Positions 4,914 to 9,291 of a stretch of DNA of 9,291 nt are shown here, piece by piece (within the stretch, counting starts at the first letter, position 1; every line of letters starts with the position of its first letter). The notes under the pieces were generated by a model. It searched no databases. It was not told the origin of the DNA and saw only the letters and a program-made list of their open reading frames with translations. The stretch comes from Phycisphaerae bacterium (lineage in GTDB: Bacteria; Planctomycetota; Phycisphaerae; JAAYCJ01), in the NCBI GenBank assembly GCA_012514125.1, contig JAAZAW010000022.1, positions 1-9,291 of the forward strand, in the 5' to 3' direction. A program made the position numbers and the translations under genes.

Positions 4914-7043
4914 TTATTCTTCCAGCTTCACCAACATCAATCCCATCAACACAAGTCCTGCGATCATCGGCAATCCCAACCCGCTGCAAAGCGAGTTCGA
5001 GCTTTCTTTCTCATCGACGGTGGCTGCGCCGAAGACCTTCGCGAAATCCGCCTCGAAGCTCGATCGGTTCGCGCCATAGTTGGCCGCGAGGATGCCTAAA
5101 TCACCGACATCCACCGCACCGTCGCCGTTAAAGTCGCCAAGGTTCCAGGTCTTTTCCGCACCGCCATAGTTGGCCGCCAGGATGCCCAGGTCCCCGACGT
5201 CCACCGAGCCGTCACCATTGGCATCGCCGTAATGGCTGCGACAGAGGGTCAGGACCAGCACATCCATGTCCGACTGATCCACGAGATTATCACCGGTCAA
5301 ATCAAAAGCCGGATCGTTCAACCCATTTTTGATCTGGACAAAGAGCAGATCGATATCGCTGCTCGAGAATTTCCCGTCGCCATCGAAATCCGCCGGGTGC
5401 ATCGCGAGCTTGTGCACGCCAATATGGGTCCAGTCCGCGTGCTTGGTCAGCATGAGGTTTTCACTCTTCATACCAAAATCATTATCGCCGGAACCCCACT
5501 TGTCGGCGACCGTCACATCTACGCCCACAACATCGCCCACAGCAAGCGGAGAAACAACCGAGTTGGCCGGCATATTTTTATCCATGTAGTGATAGGCCGT
5601 CATTTGAACCTCGTATACCAACCAGGTATCGCCAAACTCGTCTACCGACTCAACACCCGCCGCCTTGAAACCGATCTGCGTAGCGAGTTCATCTGATATC
5701 GAATAACTGCCCGCAAAGGTCTTCCAGATGTCCGCCGCCGGATTAGTCGGATTTGTCCGGGTCGCATTCAACCCCAGAACATACTGCTGGGCCACGTCCT
5801 GGACGGCCTCATAATCCAAATCGCCCTCGCCGGTCGTATGCACATAGGCTTCGATATAGTCTTGATTTTTCCAATCCAAATAACCGTCCGAAAAAATCGG
5901 ATGAAGATCCTTCACCTTCACCGCCATATAGAACTGATTGGTCAAACCATCCCAACGGACCGCATAGGCGGCCCTCTCGAGTTGGGGATTTCGGCTGTAA
6001 GTGCATATCAGGGGCACAAACTCGCTCGCTTGCCACTCCGACAAATTCCCATCGATATTCACGCTTCCATCGGCGCGGGGGATGTAGACCGGGTTATTAA
6101 ACGCTTTGTACACTGCCGTTTTTATCGGGCTGGGGGCAAAACCTGGGGCAAAAGCCCGAGCACTGAGCGTCTGGCCGGGGGCGACAGTAACCTTCTGCAC
6201 ATCATCATACAAGAAACTCTCTTGCGTCGGAATCCCCCCGTCAAGCGTATACCGAATCTCCGCATCCGGCGTACTGCACGAAATCTCCACAAGCTGACTT
6301 TCCGCAATATACCCGTCGCCATCCGGATTGAACGCTGGTGTTTTCACCGCCTGAAGATTTTCATAGTAGACATCGTTAATCCAGCATGATCCCCAGTTTT
6401 CATAGAGCCTAAGTTTTACTGCGGTCGGCCAGACGGAATTTTGTCCGGCTCCGGTGAAAACCGTTATCCAGGTCGCACCGTTATCGTTCGATACGCAAGC
6501 CGACGGAACCAGCATTCCATCAACATTTGTCAGCGTCAACCGTACCCATTGAGTGGCGTTATCAACAGCGGCAGCGATCGCCACACTGGTTTTTGTCCAC
6601 GTACTGCCATTCCACCATTGCCAGCGTTTCGTTCCATTGTCATTCCAGGACCTGATCTTCAGACTGTAATCACTTCCATCGTCTGTTCCCAAAAGTTCAA
6701 ATTCGCAGATGCTGATGTACCCATGGCTCCACTTGTTCAGATTGAAGTAATTGATCTGGACCGTCAGGGAATCACCGATTTCTTCCGGTGTGGGAAGGGT
6801 AAAATCCGCCGTCTGCGTCTGGATTTGCCCCGTATTATAGCTTGCAGCAAGTTCCACAACCTTACCATCACCATACCCGGATCGGGGATAAGCATAACCG
6901 GTTACGGTCCATTTCGTCGTCGTGTCAAGACCGCTGTCGAATTCGTCGTACATGATCAAATCGGCGCTGAGTTTCACAGAACCCAGGACCATCATACAAA
7001 ACAGCACCCAGACAGAATGCCAAACCGTTCTTGCCTGAATCAT
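4914..7043 (-). CDS. Secreted CBM9-like dockerin protein (709 aa)
   Basis: Non-catalytic-looking surface protein, probably binding a polysaccharide and docking to a partner. The start is the ATG at 7043: AAAGGAGG lies 6 nt upstream, and the longer GTG start at 7061 overlaps that site. Signal peptide about 1-27 (VWVLFCMMVLGSVKLSA). Domains: beta-sandwich 30-230 opening MYDEFDSGLDTTTKW; FN3-like chitobiase C-terminal-type module about 236-312 (IRYTLDGGIPT); CBM9-like module about 320-545 (NIDGNLSEW); then four dockerin-type calcium loops at D552-D563, D581-D592, D607-D618 and D637-D648, the last two nearly identical (VDVGDLGILAANYG). The tail has Cys686, a hydrophobic segment of about 687-705 and a KLEE end, resembling a membrane-anchor or sorting tail but lacking a PEP-CTERM motif. 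It starts 47 bp after the regulator gene and is probably co-transcribed. No catalytic motif and no cohesin partner are visible in the window. Confidence 0.9.
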   Translation of the reverse strand: MIQARTVWHSVWVLFCMMVLGSVKLSADLIMYDEFDSGLDTTTKWTVTGYAYPRSGYGDGKVVELAASYNTGQIQTQTADFTLPTPEEIGDSLTVQINYFNLNKWSHGYISICEFELLGTDDGSDYSLKIRSWNDNGTKRWQWWNGSTWTKTSVAIAAAVDNATQWVRLTLTNVDGMLVPSACVSNDNGATWITVFTGAGQNSVWPTAVKLRLYENWGSCWINDVYYENLQAVKTPAFNPDGDGYIAESQLVEISCSTPDAEIRYTLDGGIPTQESFLYDDVQKVTVAPGQTLSARAFAPGFAPSPIKTAVYKAFNNPVYIPRADGSVNIDGNLSEWQASEFVPLICTYSRNPQLERAAYAVRWDGLTNQFYMAVKVKDLHPIFSDGYLDWKNQDYIEAYVHTTGEGDLDYEAVQDVAQQYVLGLNATRTNPTNPAADIWKTFAGSYSISDELATQIGFKAAGVESVDEFGDTWLVYEVQMTAYHYMDKNMPANSVVSPLAVGDVVGVDVTVADKWGSGDNDFGMKSENLMLTKHADWTHIGVHKLAMHPADFDGDGKFSSSDIDLLFVQIKNGLNDPAFDLTGDNLVDQSDMDVLVLTLCRSHYGDANGDGSVDVGDLGILAANYGGAEKTWNLGDFNGDGAVDVGDLGILAANYGANRSSFEADFAKVFGAATVDEKESSNSLCSGLGLPMIAGLVLMGLMLVKLEE
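5072..5227 (-). repeat. Duplicated dockerin loop in the DNA (90-bp offset)
   Basis: The segments 5072-5137 and 5162-5227 match closely at nucleotide level, offset by 90 bp (30 codons), including CGCCATAGTTGGCCGC at both starts. They encode the third and fourth calcium loops of the dockerin region. The high DNA identity, compared with the divergent first two loops, points to a recent internal duplication or to gene conversion. Confidence 0.8.
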
Positions 7044-7049
7044 CGCAGA

Positions 7050-7057
7050 CCTCCTTT
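7050..7057 (-). promoter_or_regulatory. Strong ribosome binding site deciding the dockerin gene start
   Basis: The minus strand reads AAAGGAGG and then, after 6 nt, the ATG at 7043. The alternative GTG at 7061 lies just before and overlapping this element and has no upstream site of its own, so the annotated protein should begin MIQARTVW. Confidence 0.8.
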
Positions 7058-7081
7058 TCACAATAGGTTTTTATGGAAATT

Positions 7082-7107
7082 CTTCGCGTATTACGTTTTT
7101 CGCGAAG
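7082..7107. promoter_or_regulatory. Inverted repeat across the regulator stop codon
   Basis: CTTCGCG (7082-7088) and CGCGAAG (7101-7107) are exact reverse complements separated by 12 bp; the interval contains the TAA of the regulator gene (7091-7093). It lies about 40 bp upstream of the dockerin gene start. It could be an operator, an intercistronic mRNA hairpin or a weak terminator; no U-run follows directly. Confidence 0.4.
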
Positions 7108-8209
7108 GCGTACTCTCACGGATAATCAGTTCACACGGAACCGGTATTCGCATATGGAGACGGGTCCTGGTCTTAAATTGCGTCATCAACTTTTCCGCCG
7201 CCAGTTTTCCGAGTTGTGAATGGTCGCCTCGTAATTCCGTAATCTCAAACTGCTCGGCAACCCGGTCCGCACAAGAAGTCTCGCCGATCAACACGAAATC
7301 CCTACCCACGGTCAGCCCTTTGGCGCCGGCCACCCGAAGAAACTCAAAAAAAGATGGCGTAATGACGGCATCGAATCGATCCGCTTGTTCGACAATCTTT
7401 TCTGCGGCGACTGAAAGCTCCTCCGATGTCGGATTCACATGCACTTCCTGCGGGGAAGCCGTCACGGCGAGAAACTTCGAAGGGTCCTGCCCGAAACTCC
7501 GCAGGGCATCCTTAAAACCCTCATAACGGTCGTGATAGGCCTGGTGGGCCGACCCCATCAGGATCGCGGGTTTTCGGTATCCCAGCGACCAGAGATACTC
7601 CACCGCCCGCATATATCCCGCCCGCTCATCATGATAAATCTGAACACTTTTGGTTCCGACCGCCGAAAGAAGGTCATTTCCCGCCAATCCGATCACTACG
7701 ATCGGCTTTCGCTGCTTGACAATCCACGCCAGGTCTTCCTGAGAAAAATCGCCGGCAACAACCAGCCCGCTGCAATGCTCCATCGCACCGGCCAGAACCT
7801 GTGCCGTATTCGTCTTGCTCTGAGGCTGCCACACACTCACGCCCCATTCGCTCTCAGGCAATCCCTTTCGCAGCCCGTCCAGCAAATCGCCATAGGCTCC
7901 GCAACAGGAGCGGTTGAAGATCAGAAGCCCGACATGCGTCAGCGGACTGATTGTTTCACAATGCTCCGGTGTGGCTCCGGGAATATTCACGGCAAAAGTC
8001 CCTCGCCCGGGAAAACGGGAAATAAAACCGTCGTTCGCCAGACGATCTAGAGCGGCGCGAACCGTCACGCGGCTGCAGTTAAATTGTTCAGCGATCTTGC
8101 GTTCACTCGGTAAACGGTATGACCCCTCGCTTTTCCGCTGTTGAATATCTTTTGCGATTAACGTCGCAAGCTTTTCGTATTCGCATTCTCTGACATTTAT
8201 ATTCGCCAT
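7091..8209 (-). CDS. GntR-family transcriptional regulator with LacI-like sensor domain
   Basis: A 372-aa cytoplasmic DNA-binding regulator. Residues about 8-75 are a GntR winged helix-turn-helix with the family hallmark YRLPSERKIAEQFNCSRVTV, followed by RAALDRLANDGFI and the wing GRGTF. Residues about 88-365 are a periplasmic-binding-protein-like effector domain as in LacI and AraR: HVGLLIFN at the start, the SGLVVAG and PIVVIG strands, DERAGYMRAVEYLWSLGYRKPAIL, and YEGFKDALRSFG. This GntR/LacI chimera is known from AraR-type sugar regulators, so the ligand is probably a mono- or oligosaccharide; which one cannot be told. It starts at ATG 8209 with AAGAAGGA 6 nt upstream. The secreted dockerin gene follows after 47 bp and is its most likely target, together with the glycosidase-like genes on either side. 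Confidence 0.93.
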   Translation of the reverse strand: MANINVRECEYEKLATLIAKDIQQRKSEGSYRLPSERKIAEQFNCSRVTVRAALDRLANDGFISRFPGRGTFAVNIPGATPEHCETISPLTHVGLLIFNRSCCGAYGDLLDGLRKGLPESEWGVSVWQPQSKTNTAQVLAGAMEHCSGLVVAGDFSQEDLAWIVKQRKPIVVIGLAGNDLLSAVGTKSVQIYHDERAGYMRAVEYLWSLGYRKPAILMGSAHQAYHDRYEGFKDALRSFGQDPSKFLAVTASPQEVHVNPTSEELSVAAEKIVEQADRFDAVITPSFFEFLRVAGAKGLTVGRDFVLIGETSCADRVAEQFEITELRGDHSQLGKLAAEKLMTQFKTRTRLHMRIPVPCELIIRESTPSRKT

Positions 8210-8215
8210 AAAATT

Positions 8216-8223
8216 TCCTTCTT
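8216..8223 (-). promoter_or_regulatory. Ribosome binding site of the GntR-family gene
   Basis: On the minus strand AAGAAGGA lies 6 nt before the ATG at 8209, supporting that start. Confidence 0.7.
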
Positions 8224-8239
8224 ACTGGATTCACCGTAC

Positions 8240-8282
8240 ATTATCGTCGATTGGACATACCCGTTTCCGTTTGCCATATCAA
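8240..8282 (-). promoter_or_regulatory. Possible promoter of the regulator-dockerin unit
   Basis: In the 97-bp gap before the regulator, the minus strand has TTGATA (8277-8282), a 17-bp spacer and TATGTC (8254-8259). A better -10-like hexamer, GATAAT (8240-8245), has no convincing -35 at the right distance. Both are hand matches to the sigma-70 consensus and may be fortuitous; transcription could also continue from the upstream glycosidase-like gene, because no terminator hairpin is visible after its stop codon. Confidence 0.25.
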
Positions 8283-8305
8283 CGCTCTTCCACTACAAAA
8301 ACCTG

Positions 8306-9291
8306 CTACAATTGAATCGCCAGACCTCTGTAAATCGCTAATTCCGGTAATGAAATCTCACACCATCCGCCTGTTGCTGTCGTCACTTTGATTTTCTCAC
8401 CGCTCTCGATATCGGTTATACTCCTGAACGGATAAACTGAAGTATTGATGCGTATTTTGATCCCGCGGATAGGAATCACTTCATCGTAAGCACAGATTTG
8501 ATCCGTACCGGTTGAAACATAGGATTCCTTACGAATATATTTCGACCGATACTCCCGAATCACTTCGGCAAGATCGTCATTGACGTCCGAACGAATGGAA
8601 TAGCATGAAGGCGCAGTCCCCAAACGTTTGAGATGACATTGCGGATCAAACGGATAACCATGCCCTAAAATTTCGTTGGCGGACTTATTATTGAACAGAA
8701 TATTCACAAAATGCAGAATGATCCGTGACTTTTCTTTCTGCCGAGTCACCGCAAAATGAATGTGTTTCGGCGCATTGACCACTTCGACAGACTCTCGGCA
8801 AAGCCAGTCGCTTGCACGAGCCACAAGCATGCGAATGTGCCGGTTCATCTCGTACATGTATTGCCCCGTCAGATCGAAGCTGAAATAAATAACTTTACCT
8901 CGCCCATAACTGCCGGCAACGATCGCGGGCTCTCCGGTATCTCCCAAAATCTCAAGCCCGCCGTTGACACAGGCAAAATCGGTCTCCGGACGAACATCGG
9001 CCCATGTTGCAACAACCTCACGATCCGGAGCCGCTTCGATCGAGAACCACGGGCATCGGCTGATCATTCGATCCTGAAGCCCTGATGAAATGGCATGGTT
9101 ATGTAATAAAAATGGATACCGGTTAAAGAGCGGCGAACCTCGATATCGCTCCCGATTGGACGAAACTCCCTTGAAACCTACTCCCAACACATCCGCCAGA
9201 GAGAACTCACCCCTGAAGCGGTCGTGTTCATCGTACAGAGAGGTCTCGCCGGTCACCAGCAAAGTCCCGCCATTCTGAACATACTCACGAA
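8306..9291 (-). CDS. Glycosidase-like protein, C-terminal part (cut by the window edge)
   Basis: About 327 residues are visible, and the frame stays open to the right edge (reading REYVQNGGTLLVTGE), so the TTG at 9262 is internal and not a start. The segment YVQNGGTLLVTGETSLYDE followed by FSLADVLGVGFKG matches the GATase-like or trimerisation domain that follows the barrel in GH42-type and related beta-galactosidase-like enzymes. GKVIYFSFDLTGQYMYEMN and RASDWL continue that domain. The last 150 or so residues (HIHFAVTRQKEKSRIILHFVN, then IPIRGIKIRIN and LAIYRGLAIQL) resemble the small C-terminal beta domain of such enzymes. The catalytic domain lies outside the window, so substrate and family cannot be given. 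It ends 96 bp before the regulator start and has the same orientation, consistent with one sugar-utilisation cluster. Confidence 0.8.
   Translation of the reverse strand, partial: REYVQNGGTLLVTGETSLYDEHDRFRGEFSLADVLGVGFKGVSSNRERYRGSPLFNRYPFLLHNHAISSGLQDRMISRCPWFSIEAAPDREVVATWADVRPETDFACVNGGLEILGDTGEPAIVAGSYGRGKVIYFSFDLTGQYMYEMNRHIRMLVARASDWLCRESVEVVNAPKHIHFAVTRQKEKSRIILHFVNILFNNKSANEILGHGYPFDPQCHLKRLGTAPSCYSIRSDVNDDLAEVIREYRSKYIRKESYVSTGTDQICAYDEVIPIRGIKIRINTSVYPFRSITDIESGEKIKVTTATGGWCEISLPELAIYRGLAIQL

Noticed and set aside
4914..4990. PEP-CTERM sorting signal
   Set aside because: There is no PEP or similar motif before the hydrophobic segment and no basic cluster after it; the protein ends in acidic residues.
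6441..7526. Plus-strand open frame of 361 codons
   Set aside because: It runs antisense across the start of the dockerin gene, the intergenic gap and the 3' half of the regulator, both of which have clear domains and ribosome binding sites. Its translation shows no recognisable domain and is rich in Arg, Ser and Pro, as expected of an antisense shadow.
8306..9262. Complete gene starting at TTG 9262
   Set aside because: The frame continues open to the window edge and the upstream residues (YVQNGGTLL) belong to the same conserved domain, so the gene is cut by the window.

Overview
The window looks like a carbohydrate-utilisation locus from a PVC-superphylum bacterium, most likely a Planctomycetota member of the Phycisphaerae type or a Lentisphaerota/Kiritimatiellota relative. 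This placement is inferred from gene content: an H-X9-DG type IV pilin-like protein, type I dockerin repeats on a secreted CBM9-like protein, a GntR/LacI-type chimeric regulator, and very large secreted glycosidase-like proteins. No rRNA or housekeeping marker is present, so it cannot be tightened. All convincing genes lie on the minus strand, so the transcription order runs from high to low coordinates.

In transcription order the layout is as follows. (1) The 3' part of a glycosidase-like gene enters at the right edge (8306 to beyond 9291). (2) A 97-bp gap holds a possible promoter and a good ribosome binding site. (3) A GntR-family regulator with a LacI-like sugar-sensor domain follows (7091-8209). 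(4) After 47 bp comes a secreted multidomain protein of 709 aa (4914-7043): beta-sandwich, FN3-like module, CBM9-like module, four dockerin calcium loops and a hydrophobic C-terminal tail. (5) A 599-bp intergenic stretch (4315-4913) is packed with structure: two related hairpin repeats in direct orientation, a GC-rich tandem array of about eight 21-bp units lying in a 102-codon open frame, a perfect 9-bp hairpin and two AT-rich palindromes. (6) A pilin-like H-X9-DG protein (3562-4314). (7) A 1145-aa secreted protein (14-3451) with an N-terminal beta-sandwich related to that of the dockerin protein, a CBM9-like module and a C-terminal barrel that looks like a glycoside hydrolase but that I cannot assign to a family.

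The simplest working model is a regulated surface system for one polysaccharide or glycoconjugate. The GntR/LacI protein senses a sugar. The dockerin/CBM9 protein, the pilin-like protein and the large CBM9/glycosidase-like protein act outside the cytoplasmic membrane to bind and process the substrate. The substrate is not identifiable from the sequence. The most unusual part is the 4381-4899 block, where an open frame made largely of 21-bp repeats sits between two copies of a palindromic repeat, like a small non-autonomous repeat cassette inserted between the dockerin gene and the pilin-like gene.
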